From MGBC124762 sp048201935 (lineage in GTDB: Bacteria > Bacillota > Clostridia > Oscillospirales > Oscillospiraceae), in the NCBI GenBank assembly GCA_048201935.1, contig DBFBGR010000007.1:62001-126000 (forward strand): 64,000 nt of DNA, read 5' to 3'. Shown here one piece after another: positions 8,334 through 16,256 of the stretch; position 1 is the stretch's first letter; each line of letters opens with the position of its first letter. The notes beneath the pieces are model-generated. The model saw only the letters and a program-made list of their open reading frames with translations, searched no databases and was not told the DNA's origin. A program made the translations under genes and the position numbers.

Positions 8334-8646
8334 AGGGAAAGGAAGGTGAGTCCAATGGGCTAGGAAGCCGAAGGACCCAACGAATTTCCAAGCGCAGCGG
8401 CAAGACCAAAGGAACTTGAGGAATGTACCACCAAACCTCCCATAGACATGGGAAAGGCACCAAGCCATCAAAGAGTTTGAAGCATGGACAGGAAACGAGT
8501 ACCAAAGGCCCGACCACCGCGCGAACCCGGTAAAATCGCAATACCGGGCACCCCGTAGAAAGAAGAGGTTGAAAAAGCATGGAGATCCAGAACGAACAGA
8601 AGTAACCCCCCGGTCACGTCGGATGGCCGGGGGGTAAGTGTTTTTT
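8334..8646 (+). ncRNA. Structured non-coding RNA, about 310 nt (raiA-RNA candidate)
   Basis: The 583-base gap between two genes holds a complete transcription unit: a near-consensus promoter, a body with no supported ORF, and a strong terminator (8605-8613 with 8627-8635, then six T). The body folds locally. 8336-8340 pairs with 8385-8389, closing an inner arm that includes the hairpin GGCT/AGCC at 8358-8369. Further hairpins are CCCAT-AGAC-ATGGG at 8439-8452, CCAT/ATGG at 8465-8487 and CCCGGTA/TACCGGG at 8526-8548. Purine-rich joiners such as CCAAAGGAAC and GGACAGGAAACG resemble what I recall of raiA RNA of Firmicutes. 6S, RNase P, SRP and tmRNA hallmarks were not seen. Being a non-coding RNA gene is well supported; the raiA name is tentative. 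Confidence 0.75.
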
Positions 8647-8659
8647 GGGGGCTCTTTGG

Positions 8660-8688
8660 TTGAAAAAGCCCTTGGGATGTGGTACAAT
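8660..8688 (+). promoter_or_regulatory. Promoter of the dihydrofolate reductase operon
   Basis: TTGAAA (8660-8665), 17-bp spacer, TACAAT (8683-8688), 50 bases before the start codon. Confidence 0.7.
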
Positions 8689-8738
8689 AGCCTATCGGCT
8701 ATTGTTTTTTTATGCCCGTTTTAAAAAGGAGGCGCGCC

Positions 8739-9224
8739 ATGAAGGCCATCGCCGCGGTAGACCAGAGCTGGGCCATCGGCTTCCAGGGCAGGCTGCTCTG
8801 CCCCATCTCCGCCGACCTCAAGCGTTTCAAGGCCCTCACCCTGGGCCATCCAGTGATCCTGGGCCGCAAGACCCTGGCCACCTTTCCCGGCGGCAGGCCT
8901 CTGCCCGGGCGGGAGAACCTGATCCTCTCGGCCACCATGGCCAGCGCCCCTGAGGGAGCAAAGGTCTTCGGCAGCTTGGACGCGCTGTTGGACTACGCCC
9001 CCGACGACGCCATCGTCATCGGCGGCGAGAGCGTCTACCGGGCCCTGCTGCCCCACTGCGATGAAGTTTACATAACAAAGATACACGCCTCCTTCCCCGC
9101 CGACAGTTGGTTCCCCGACCTGGACCTGGCCCCGGCCTGGCAGGTAGCGGACCGGGAGGGGCCCTACGAGGAAAACGGCGTGGAATTCAGCTATTGGACC
9201 TACCGGTGGAGGGATATCTCGTGA
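8739..9224 (+). CDS. folA: Dihydrofolate reductase
   Basis: Reduces dihydrofolate to tetrahydrofolate with NADPH. The 161-residue product shows the family layout: MKAIAAVDQSWAIGFQGRL with the Met20-loop equivalent, the ISADLKRFKALT segment with the active-site Asp, VILGRKTLATFP (NADPH site), and the late IVIGGESVYRALLP and DEVYITKIHASFPADSWFP strands. The start is the ATG eight bases after AAAAAGGAGG; the open frame extends upstream, but the extra residues precede the ribosome site. The TGA overlaps the GTG start of nnrD, so this is the first gene of the operon. Confidence 0.93.
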   Translation: MKAIAAVDQSWAIGFQGRLLCPISADLKRFKALTLGHPVILGRKTLATFPGGRPLPGRENLILSATMASAPEGAKVFGSLDALLDYAPDDAIVIGGESVYRALLPHCDEVYITKIHASFPADSWFPDLDLAPAWQVADREGPYEENGVEFSYWTYRWRDIS

Positions 9225-10072
9225 AGGAGCTGACCCTGCCCCGCCGCCAGCGGGACAGCCACAAGGGGGATTTCGGCAAAGTTGACATAATATCTGGCAG
9301 CGTGGGCTACACCGGCGCGCCTTATCTGTGCGCCCAGGGGGCGCTACGCGCCGGGGCGGGCCTTGTGTCGGTGGGTCTGCCCGGCGGGGTCTATCCCCTG
9401 CTGGCGGCGAAATTCCTCTGCGCCATGCCCTATCCCCTGGGCGCGGGGGACCGCTTCGGCCTGGACGCGCTGGAGGCCGCGGTGGCCCACTGCGCCGACA
9501 AGGATGTGGTGGCCCTCGGCCCGGGGCTTGGCCGGGAACCTTTTACCGGCGAATTCGCCCGGCGGCTTTTGGGGCGTATCCCTTGCCCGGTGGTGCTGGA
9601 CGCCGATGGTCTAAATGCCCTTTGCGGACATATAGATAGCTTGGACCGCCGCCGGGGCCGGGTGACGGTGCTTACCCCGCACATGGGGGAGTTCGCCCGG
9701 CTGCTGGGCCGGGAGGTAGGCGACCGGGAGACCGAGGCCGCCGATTTTGCCCAGGGCCACGGCTGCTGGCTGGTCTTGAAGGGCCACCGGAGTGTCATCG
9801 CCGGGCCGGAGGGCGAGCTTTTTGTCAATCCCACCGGCAACCCCGGCATGGCCGTGGGGGGCTCGGGAGACGTGCTGACGGGAATGCTGGCCGGACTGCT
9901 GGCCCAGGGGCTGGAGACCTGCGAGGCCGTCACCGCCGGGGTGTACCTCCACGGCCTGGCCGGCGATCTGGCGGCCCAGGCGCTGGGGGAATACGCCATG
10001 ACGGCGGCGGATATTTTGGACTACCTCCCCGCTGCCATGAAGACCGCGGAGGAGAACGGACATGGTGAATAA
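9221..10072 (+). CDS. nnrD: ADP-dependent NAD(P)H-hydrate dehydratase (NnrD)
   Basis: Repairs hydrated NAD(P)H using ADP. The 283-residue ribokinase-like protein shows the opening HKGDFGKVDIISGS, the GAGLVSVGLP segment, ALGPGLGRE, VLDADGLNAL, TPHMGEFARL and the ADP-site NPTGNPGMAVGGSGDVLTG with catalytic Asp. The usual partner epimerase (NnrE) domain is absent, so this is the dehydratase domain alone. The start is a GTG that overlaps the folA stop by four bases and follows GGAGGG. In many Firmicutes nnrD lies in the acpS/alr region, as it does here. Confidence 0.93.
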   Translation: MKELTLPRRQRDSHKGDFGKVDIISGSVGYTGAPYLCAQGALRAGAGLVSVGLPGGVYPLLAAKFLCAMPYPLGAGDRFGLDALEAAVAHCADKDVVALGPGLGREPFTGEFARRLLGRIPCPVVLDADGLNALCGHIDSLDRRRGRVTVLTPHMGEFARLLGREVGDRETEAADFAQGHGCWLVLKGHRSVIAGPEGELFVNPTGNPGMAVGGSGDVLTGMLAGLLAQGLETCEAVTAGVYLHGLAGDLAAQALGEYAMTAADILDYLPAAMKTAEENGHGE

Positions 10073-10469
10073 AGAGGAACGCTACAAAGCCAAGACGCGG
10101 GCCTCCGGCGTGATCTTGGGCGCGGGGATCGTCCATGGCATTTTCGCCGCGCTGATCGGCGTGAACGCGGCCCTGGGAAGCGATGCCCTCAGCTTCGCCG
10201 TGTTTGGCTTTGGACACTTGGCGCTGGCGGTGCTCTTTCTGCTACTCAAGCACCCCGCCTGGGGGATCGCCGCCACGGTGGTCTACGTGGTGGGACGCCT
10301 TCTGGCGACGATCCCGCTGCTACGGGCTTACTTCATGCTCCGCTCCCCGGTCATTCTGATGGGGTCCATCTTAGGCGGCGGCATATGCCTGGCATTGACA
10401 GCTTTTTTCATTTACGCCGACTATCAGGCGGTGGTCCTGCGCCGCTTGGAGCGAGAACGGGAAGCATAA
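10062..10469 (+). CDS. Four-helix membrane protein of unknown function
   Basis: A 135-residue integral membrane protein not recognised as a named family. Four hydrophobic segments are visible at about residues 17-37, 43-63, 68-88 and 98-120, with short charged ends and no conserved catalytic motif. It overlaps the end of nnrD by 11 bases, so it is translationally coupled to it, and is followed after 18 bases by the GerS-like lipoprotein gene. Its place between nnrD and alr is otherwise unremarkable. Confidence 0.75.
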   Translation: MVNKEERYKAKTRASGVILGAGIVHGIFAALIGVNAALGSDALSFAVFGFGHLALAVLFLLLKHPAWGIAATVVYVVGRLLATIPLLRAYFMLRSPVILMGSILGGGICLALTAFFIYADYQAVVLRRLEREREA

Positions 10470-10487
10470 CACAAGGAGGAATCGGGT

Positions 10488-11087
10488 GTGAAACGGCGGT
10501 TTGGGCTGTTTCCACTGATGATGAGCCTTCTGCTGCTGGCGGGCTGCGGCAGCGAAGGGAAGACGGGCTCCAGCGAGGAGCTGGCCCTGGACATCCAAAA
10601 GGACTTTGCCGCCATGACGACCTGCTCGTGCCAGGTGGCCCTCACCGCCGACTACGAGACCCGGGTGTTTGACTACGTGCTGGACGTGACCTACGACGCC
10701 TCGGGCGCGGACTTGACTATCGTGGAGCCGGAGCTGGCCCGGGGGGTCACCGCCCACATCGAAGCGGGCCAGACCCAGTTGGTCTACGACGGCTTCAGCC
10801 TGGACGCGGGGCCGCTGACGGCAGATGGGCTCAGCCCGGTGGAGGCGGTGCCCGCCTTTTACCAGGCCATCTCGGCGGGCTACATCGCCGCGGTGGACGT
10901 GAGCGGCGAGGTCCTCACCGTCACCTACCGAGACGGCGAGAGCCAGCCCGGTGTGGGCCTGGAGACGGTGGTGAGCTTTGACGCGAAGACCCGCACTCCC
11001 TTATGGGGCGAGCTTTTTTACGACGGCACCCGCGTCGCCACCGCCCAGGCGAAGGACTTCCAGAGCCTGATTCCAGAGACTGACTGA
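10488..11087 (+). CDS. GerS/YdcC-like lipoprotein
   Basis: A 199-residue lipoprotein: hydrophobic signal then LLAGCGS (lipidated Cys at about 21) and a beta-rich domain with a LolA/RseB-like pattern. Support comes mainly from place: it lies directly before alr, as gerS lies with alr2 in Clostridioides difficile and ydcC before alr in Bacillus subtilis. GerS is needed with CwlD for cortex modification and spore germination. Sequence identity to GerS cannot be measured here, so the name is by context plus general fold pattern. GTG start after AAGGAGG. The first mature residues are Ser/Gly rich, as usual for lipoproteins. Confidence 0.75.
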   Translation: MKRRFGLFPLMMSLLLLAGCGSEGKTGSSEELALDIQKDFAAMTTCSCQVALTADYETRVFDYVLDVTYDASGADLTIVEPELARGVTAHIEAGQTQLVYDGFSLDAGPLTADGLSPVEAVPAFYQAISAGYIAAVDVSGEVLTVTYRDGESQPGVGLETVVSFDAKTRTPLWGELFYDGTRVATAQAKDFQSLIPETD

Positions 11088-11105
11088 ACAAAGGAGAAAT
11101 GCCCC

Positions 11106-12221
11106 GTGGACAAAGCGCAAATGCGGACCTGGGCCGAGATCGACCTCCACGCCCTGGAGCACAACTACCACGCCCTGCGCTCCAACCTGGCCCCGGGCTG
11201 CCGGTTCGTGGGCGTGGTCAAGGCCAACGCCTACGGTCACGGCGCAGTCACCGTGGCCCGGCGGCTGGAGCGTCTGGGTGCGGAGTATCTGGCGGTGGCC
11301 TGCCTTTCTGAGGCCATCGAGCTGCGTGAAAGCGGCATTTCCGCGCCCATTTTGATCCTGGGCGGCACCCCTGGAGACTTTGCGCCGGAGCTATTACACT
11401 ACGACCTGACCCAGACCGTCTACGACCTGCCCACCGCCAGCGCCTACGCCCAGGCCGCCCAAAGCCTGGGCAAGCCCCTGCGGGTCCACCTCAAGGCGGA
11501 TACGGGCATGGGGCGGCTGGGCTTTGTGGGGCCCCGCCGGGTAGAGGACATCCTGGCGGTGTGCGCCCTGCTCGGGCTGGAGGTGGAGGGCCTTTTCACC
11601 CACTTCTCCGACGCCGACGGCTCGGAGGACTACACCATGGCCCAGTTCACCGACTTCTTGGACCTGAAGGCCGCCCTGACTAGCCGTGGCCTGACCTTAA
11701 AAATCTACCATTGCGCCGCCAGCGCGGCTATGCTACACTATCCTTGTACCCACCTGGACATGGTCCGGCCCGGCATCGCCCTCTACGGCTGCTACCCCGA
11801 CCCTGAGTCCGTAGGGCTGGACGGGCCGGGGCTGATCCCGGTGATGACGCTGAAGAGCCGGGTGGCCGCTGTCCGGGACCTGCCTGCGGGCAGCTCGATC
11901 AGCTACGGCCGGACCCGTGTTTTGGGCCGGGAGAGCCGGGTGGCGGTACTCCCCATCGGCTACGCCGACGGGCTCCACCGGGGCCTGTCGGGCCGCATGG
12001 AGGTCCTCCTCCCCGGCGGCCGGGCTCCCATCCTGGGCCGGGTCTGCATGGACCTATGTATGGTGGACGTGACCGACCTGCCCGCCGTGAAGGTGGGCGA
12101 CGTGGCCCAGCTCTTTGGGCCCGACCTCCCCGTGGAGGAGAAGTCCGACGCCCTTGGCACCATCAGCTACGAGCTGCTCACCTCTGTGGCCCCCCGGGTG
12201 CCCCGGGTGTACCTGGGCTGA
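11106..12221 (+). CDS. alr: Alanine racemase
   Basis: PLP enzyme interconverting L- and D-alanine for peptidoglycan. The 371-residue product has the PLP-lysine motif VVKANAYGHG near residue 38, the VHLKADTGMGRLGF motif, the MVRPGIALYG motif near 220, the catalytic tyrosine in the ISYGRT segment and the substrate-binding C-terminal segment RVCMDLCMVDVTD. The GTG start lies nine bases after AAGGAG; an ATG five codons on is possible. It follows the GerS-like gene by 18 bases and precedes mazF by 190 bases. Confidence 0.95.
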   Translation: MDKAQMRTWAEIDLHALEHNYHALRSNLAPGCRFVGVVKANAYGHGAVTVARRLERLGAEYLAVACLSEAIELRESGISAPILILGGTPGDFAPELLHYDLTQTVYDLPTASAYAQAAQSLGKPLRVHLKADTGMGRLGFVGPRRVEDILAVCALLGLEVEGLFTHFSDADGSEDYTMAQFTDFLDLKAALTSRGLTLKIYHCAASAAMLHYPCTHLDMVRPGIALYGCYPDPESVGLDGPGLIPVMTLKSRVAAVRDLPAGSSISYGRTRVLGRESRVAVLPIGYADGLHRGLSGRMEVLLPGGRAPILGRVCMDLCMVDVTDLPAVKVGDVAQLFGPDLPVEEKSDALGTISYELLTSVAPRVPRVYLG

Positions 12222-12411
12222 GGCACCCCTTGCCGCCGCTTGGCATACACTGACTCGGGGACCCTTTGGGGCATCGAGCAGCGGGGGAACTGACTTTGGG
12301 AATTTTCGTCTCAGAGAAGTATAAACCCCGCCGCGCCGTGGGAGAATCAATAGTGACCGAACCGGATGACGCCGGAGCGGTGACTACTTGAGGCGCGGAG
12401 TGTGAGAGCAA

Positions 12412-12777
12412 GTGGAACTTAGCGTGAAGCGAGGCGACATCTTCTATGCCGACCTGAGCCCGGTGGTAGGCAGCGAGCAAGGGGGCGTGCGCCCGGTGCT
12501 GATCATCCAAAACGACACCGGCAACAAGCACAGCCCCACCGTCATCGCCGCCGCCATCACCTCTCAAACAGGCAAGGCCAAGCTGCCCACCCACATCGAG
12601 CTTACCGCCAACCAATACGGTCTGCCCAAGAACTCTCTGGTCCTGCTGGAGCAGATCCGTACCCTGGACAAGCGGCGGCTGAGAGAGCGCATGGGCAGAC
12701 TGGACGAGGCGCTGATGGACCGGGTGGACACCGCCATCGCCGTCAGCTTCGGCCTGCATGGAGATACCTTTGTGTGA
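12412..12777 (+). CDS. mazF: MazF/EndoA-family endoribonuclease
   Basis: Sequence-specific mRNA interferase. The 121-residue protein matches Bacillus EndoA closely: VKRGDIFYADLSPVVGSEQG, GVRPVLIIQND, the AAAITSQTGKAKLPTH strand and the LVLLEQIRTLDKRRL helix. All residues of the usual fold appear present, so it should be active. The normal partner gene (endoAI/mazE) lies between alr and mazF in Bacillus. Here the 190 bases between alr and mazF hold no ORF longer than about a dozen codons, so a cognate antitoxin is not visible in the window. GTG start; an alternative GTG lies four codons on. Confidence 0.92.
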   Translation: MELSVKRGDIFYADLSPVVGSEQGGVRPVLIIQNDTGNKHSPTVIAAAITSQTGKAKLPTHIELTANQYGLPKNSLVLLEQIRTLDKRRLRERMGRLDEALMDRVDTAIAVSFGLHGDTFV

Positions 12778-12837
12778 ACCGTCCTCCGGGGCCCTGGACC
12801 CCCAGGCCCCGGAGAGACAAGAAAGGGAGTTATACAT

Positions 12838-13326
12838 ATGAAATGCAAGCGTTCCGCCGCCATCCTCTGCGCCCTGGCCATCGCCGCCGGCGTTACCGCC
12901 GTGGCCGCCACCCAGGGCGGCCAGGACGATCCCCTGCTCACCCTGAGCTATCTGGACAAGGTCCTGCGGCCCCAACTGGAGAGCCAGGTCACCGCCGCCG
13001 TGGAGGCCAACCGCGCCGAGCTCCAAAAGCAGTTGGAGCTGGCCGTCACCAGCTATGAGAACCGGGTGGATGAGGCCCTGGCCTCCGCCGGGGCGGGGGC
13101 CTTCGCCTCCAAGTCCCTGGCCAAGGGCGACAGCTTCACCCCCGGCGCGGGCCGGGAGGTGCTGCTTACCAGCGGCGCCGCCACCGCCCTGGGGACCCTC
13201 ACCGACACCACCGCGGGCAAGGCCGTTCAGTCCGGTGCGGCGCTGGAGGTCAACCACCTCTACCTGACCGCCGCCGCCGACAGCGGCTGCAAGGCCACCG
13301 CCGCCGCCACCGTCATGAGCCGCTGA
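12838..13326 (+). CDS. Secreted protein of unknown function
   Basis: A 162-residue protein with a signal peptide (basic start then a hydrophobic stretch to about residue 24) and an acidic helical region, including a probable short coiled coil at residues 45-80. An alanine/glycine/threonine-rich C-terminal part contains GREVLLTSGAATALG. I do not recognise the family. ATG eight bases after AGGGAG. The stop overlaps the mrnC start by one base, so it is in the same operon as mrnC and rqcH. Confidence 0.7.
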   Translation: MKCKRSAAILCALAIAAGVTAVAATQGGQDDPLLTLSYLDKVLRPQLESQVTAAVEANRAELQKQLELAVTSYENRVDEALASAGAGAFASKSLAKGDSFTPGAGREVLLTSGAATALGTLTDTTAGKAVQSGAALEVNHLYLTAAADSGCKATAAATVMSR

Positions 13327-13736
13327 TGGACTACTTCCACCTGTCCGCCACCCCCGGCCAGTTGGCGGGGCTGAGCAATCTGGGCCTGGCCCATTTGGGC
13401 GACGGGGTCTACGAGCTGATGGTCCGCTCTCACCTGTGCCTGAACGGCAAGTCCACCAACAAGGGTCTCCACAAGGCCGCCGTGGGCTACGTCTCCGCCC
13501 CCGCCCAGGCCGCGGCGGTGAAGGCCATCTCCGGCCTGCTCACCGAGGAGGAGACCGAGGTCCTCCGCCGGGGCCGCAACGCCAGCCCCCACACCATCCC
13601 CGCCCACGCCAAGCGGGAGGACTACGCCGCCGCCACCGCTCTGGAGACCCTCTTCGGCTGGCTGTGGCTCCGGGGAGATACCCAGCGGCTCAACCAGCTC
13701 TTTGCCGTTATCATGGAGGAAACCCAATGGCCCTAG
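13326..13736 (+). CDS. mrnC: Mini-ribonuclease III
   Basis: Dimeric double-strand-specific RNase that matures 23S rRNA ends in Firmicutes. The 136-residue product is a lone RNase III catalytic domain without the RNA-binding domain: LGLAHLGDGVYELMVRSHL is the signature helix, and the later YAAATALETLFGWLWL carries the second acidic site. Length is normal for MrnC. It starts on the last base of the preceding stop codon and overlaps rqcH by 10 bases. Confidence 0.9.
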   Translation: MDYFHLSATPGQLAGLSNLGLAHLGDGVYELMVRSHLCLNGKSTNKGLHKAAVGYVSAPAQAAAVKAISGLLTEEETEVLRRGRNASPHTIPAHAKREDYAAATALETLFGWLWLRGDTQRLNQLFAVIMEETQWP

Positions 13737-15319
13737 ACGCTCTTTGCCTGGCCGCCGTGGCCCAGGAGCTGCGCGCCGAGTTGCTGGGGGGCAAGGTGGA
13801 CCGGGTGACCCAGCCCGACCGCGCACTTATACTTTTGGCCCTGCATACCAACCACGGAAATGCGCGATTGCTCCTCTGCGCCGAGCCCGGGCGGGCCCGG
13901 GCGCAGATAACTTATGTAAACCGAGAGAATCCGGCCCAGCCACCGGTCTTTTGTATGCTCCTGCGCAAGCACCTCTCCGCCGCCAGGCTGACGGATATCG
14001 TCCAGCCCCTGGGGGAGCGGCTCTTGCGTTTTGTCTTTGACGCCCAAAACGAGCTGGGCGACATCGTGCGCCGGTGCCTCATCTTAGAGGCTATGGGCAG
14101 CCAAACAAATCTTATGTTAACCGACGAGGAGGACCGCATCCTGGCCTGCACCCGCCGTGTGGAGGGGGACCTGGCCACGGGCAAGCGGGCGGTGATGCCC
14201 GGGCTCTTCTACCGTCCCCCCGACCCCCATCCCGGGGTGCCGCCCCTCATCGCCCGGGAGCTGGAGTTTCGGGGCCGTGATCCGGAGGCCGGGGCGGCGG
14301 AGCTGCTGGCGGACATTGATGCTGGGCGGTACAGCCCTACTCTGCTCATAGAAAACGGGGCCATCAAGGACTTCTCCTTCCTGCCCATCCTGCAGTATGG
14401 GCCCCGCTTGGAGAGCCACAGCCGGGAGAGCTTCGCCGTGCTGCTGGACGAATTTTACGCCGCCCGGCCCGACCAGCAAGATTCTAAACAACGTTCAGGC
14501 CAGCTCTATAAGAGCGTCAAGGCCCTGCGAGAGCGCACGGCGCGCAAGGTGGCAAACCAGTCCCGGGAGCTGGCCCAGGCCAAGGACCGGGAGAGCCTGC
14601 GGCTCCGGGGCGACCTTATCATGTCCAGCCTCCACCTGCTGCAAAAGGGCATGGCAGAAGCCAAGCTGGAGAACTATTATAGCGAGACTGGCGGCACACT
14701 GACCGTGGCCCTGGACCCGCTACTGACCCCCCAACAAAACGCCGCCAAGTACTATAAGGACTATGCTCGGGCCAAGACCGCCGAGGAGGTGCTCACCGGG
14801 CAGATTGCCAAGGGCCAGGAGGAGCTCTCTTACCTGGACAGCGTGTTGGAGAGCCTATTGCTGGCCGAGGGGGACCGGGACCTCCAGGAGATCCGCGCCG
14901 AGCTGGAAGCCGAGGGCTGGCTCCGCCGCCCCAAAAACAGCAAGAAGGTCATGAAGACCCAATCGCGGCCCTTGGAGTTCGTCACCAGCCGGGGCTTTCG
15001 GGTGCTGGTGGGCAAAAACAACACCCAAAACGACCGCCTGACCACCAAAATTGCCGACAAAAACGACCTGTGGTTCCACGTCCAGAAGATCCACGGCTCC
15101 CACGTCATCCTCTGCCTGGAGGGAGAGACCGCCGACCCCCAGAGCATCCTGGAGGCCGCCCAGCTAGCGGCCTGGCACTCCCAAGCCCGGGAGGGCGGGG
15201 CCAAGACGGCGGTGGACTACACGCCGGTGAAGTTCGTGAAAAAGCCCGCCGCCGCCAAGCCCGGCATGGTGGTCTACACCACCTACCAGACCATTTTGGT
15301 AGAGCCCAAAAAGCCATAA
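13727..15319 (+). CDS. rqcH: RqcH (NFACT-family ribosome quality control factor)
   Basis: Binds obstructed 50S subunits and recruits tRNA-Ala for alanine tailing; formerly called fibronectin-binding protein. The 530-residue product shows NFACT-N (residues 1-190, with PPVFCMLLRKHL), the coiled-coil middle (about 250-410) and NFACT-R near the C-terminus (LVGKNNTQNDRLT, DLWFHVQKIHGSHVIL, VDYTPVKFVKKP). It is some 40 residues shorter than Bacillus RqcH. The functional Asp-Arg pair appears as Glu-Arg (PLGERLLRF). The ATG lies eight bases after GGAGG inside the mrnC end; the long upstream frame overlaps mrnC and is not used. Confidence 0.92.
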   Translation: MALDALCLAAVAQELRAELLGGKVDRVTQPDRALILLALHTNHGNARLLLCAEPGRARAQITYVNRENPAQPPVFCMLLRKHLSAARLTDIVQPLGERLLRFVFDAQNELGDIVRRCLILEAMGSQTNLMLTDEEDRILACTRRVEGDLATGKRAVMPGLFYRPPDPHPGVPPLIARELEFRGRDPEAGAAELLADIDAGRYSPTLLIENGAIKDFSFLPILQYGPRLESHSRESFAVLLDEFYAARPDQQDSKQRSGQLYKSVKALRERTARKVANQSRELAQAKDRESLRLRGDLIMSSLHLLQKGMAEAKLENYYSETGGTLTVALDPLLTPQQNAAKYYKDYARAKTAEEVLTGQIAKGQEELSYLDSVLESLLLAEGDRDLQEIRAELEAEGWLRRPKNSKKVMKTQSRPLEFVTSRGFRVLVGKNNTQNDRLTTKIADKNDLWFHVQKIHGSHVILCLEGETADPQSILEAAQLAAWHSQAREGGAKTAVDYTPVKFVKKPAAAKPGMVVYTTYQTILVEPKKP

Positions 15320-15356
15320 AAAGAGGGGCGGTTCCGTGGGAACCGTCCCTCTTTTT
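15318..15356. terminator. Bidirectional terminator after rqcH
   Basis: 18-base arms (15318-15335 and 15339-15356) with A and T runs at both ends, lying between convergent genes. Confidence 0.9.
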
Positions 15357-15361
15357 CCATC

Positions 15362-15586
15362 TCAGCGCTCCATGCGGTCCACCAGCTTTTGGAACCGGCG
15401 GGGGTCGATGTCGTCCTCGGCCACCACCTGGACCCGCTGGCCCACCAGCGCATACAGCCCCAGCAAAGAACGGGCGTCCAGCATGATCGCGTCCCCGGCC
15501 AGCCACACCTCGTAAGGCTCGTCGCTGGCCAGACGGTTGATGCGCTCCACCTGGGCGCTGCTCTTGATGTCAAGCTCCTTCACCAT
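15362..15586 (-). CDS. HPr-like protein lacking the phospho-acceptor histidine
   Basis: A 74-residue protein with HPr-fold features: the MVKELDIKSSAQVERINRLAS start, a strand with the LDARSLLGLYAL segment equivalent to the KSILGVMSL helix region, and a final helix. The active-site His-Ala-Arg-Pro segment of real HPr is missing, replaced by SSAQVERIN, and the protein is about 12 residues short. It therefore cannot act as a PTS phosphocarrier and may be a binding or regulatory relative. The ATG at 15586 follows AGGAGG by ten bases; the upstream extension of the frame lies before that site. Confidence 0.75.
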   Translation of the reverse strand: MVKELDIKSSAQVERINRLASDEPYEVWLAGDAIMLDARSLLGLYALVGQRVQVVAEDDIDPRRFQKLVDRMER

Positions 15587-15661
15587 GACGATGACACCTC
15601 CTAACGTGCCAATGTATCTCTTGGTTTCTCGCCGCCGGGGGCCTCCCCGACGCTCGCCCAT

Positions 15662-15690
15662 ATTTTACGCACGTCCCCAGAGAAAGTCAA
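15662..15690 (-). promoter_or_regulatory. Promoter of the HPr-like gene
   Basis: Minus strand TTGACT (15685-15690), 17-bp spacer, TAAAAT (15662-15667). Confidence 0.7.
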
Positions 15691-15706
15691 CGGCCGCATT
15701 ATACGA

Positions 15707-15740
15707 ATCGCACAAATCATGCGCCCATTTTTTGTGCGAT
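15707..15740. repeat. 10-bp inverted repeat upstream of the HPr-like promoter
   Basis: ATCGCACAAA (15707-15716) and its exact complement TTTGTGCGAT (15731-15740) flank 14 bases. The repeat lies just upstream of the -35 box, and no U-tract suits it as a terminator for either neighbour. An operator for a dimeric regulator is possible. Confidence 0.5.
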
Positions 15741-15766
15741 ATAACGGTTCCGGCGGCATACAAAAA

Positions 15767-15791
15767 GGGACAGCTCCTGGGGAGCTGTCCC
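15767..15791 (-). terminator. Terminator after the 146-residue membrane-anchored protein
   Basis: 11-bp arms (15767-15777 and 15781-15791), with TTTTT following on the minus strand. The upstream arm overlaps no gene. Confidence 0.85.
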
Positions 15792-15796
15792 TTCGT

Positions 15797-16237
15797 TTAT
15801 TCGTAGGCGGGAAGTCGGAAGTCCTCATCCCGAACCGGGAGGTCGAAGGTCTCCTCGCGCTGGTAGTCGATGCGCTGGCCCGTCCGGTCGGTGACGTAGC
15901 CCGCGTAGCGCAGGGTGACGCGTCCGTCCTCGTTTTTGCCCGAAACGCGAATGTCATAGGGCGTGGTGTAGGTGTAAAGCTCTGTGATCACCTGGTTGTT
16001 CCAGTCGGCCATCCGCATCAGCTCGTCCTCCACCGAGGCCGCCGTGGGAATGCCGCGGTGCTCCGACAGGGCCGTTCCAATCCACTCGCGGCGGTAGTCC
16101 TCCTCGGCGGGGGAAACCAGCTTCGGAACGTAAATATAGATATGCGGGTGGTAGGACCAGTAAAGGAAATAGACGCCCACGCAGACCACCAGCGCCACCA
16201 GCGGGCTAAGCGCCATCGCCAGCCTTTTCTTGCTCAT
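15797..16237 (-). CDS. Membrane-anchored protein of unknown function
   Basis: A 146-residue protein with one N-terminal membrane segment (about residues 7-27) and an extracytoplasmic domain that is rich in aromatic and charged residues and ends in a beta-strand pattern. No family is recognised. It has a good ribosome site (AAAGGAGG) and lies 19 bases after the following-listed anchored protein, which has the same MxKK start and single anchor, so the two form a small operon and may work together. Confidence 0.7.
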   Translation of the reverse strand: MSKKRLAMALSPLVALVVCVGVYFLYWSYHPHIYIYVPKLVSPAEEDYRREWIGTALSEHRGIPTAASVEDELMRMADWNNQVITELYTYTTPYDIRVSGKNEDGRVTLRYAGYVTDRTGQRIDYQREETFDLPVRDEDFRLPAYE

Positions 16238-16256
16238 TGGACCGCCTCCTTTGTCC

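Noticed and set aside
8296..8687. Two minus-strand ORFs of about 94 and 125 codons in the 8.3-kb gap
   Set aside because: They lie opposite a region with promoter, paired stems and terminator on the plus strand and lack ribosome sites; the non-coding RNA explains the region better.
12222..12411. A hidden antitoxin ORF between alr and mazF
   Set aside because: All frames on both strands were read; the longest plus-strand reading frame with a start is about a dozen codons.
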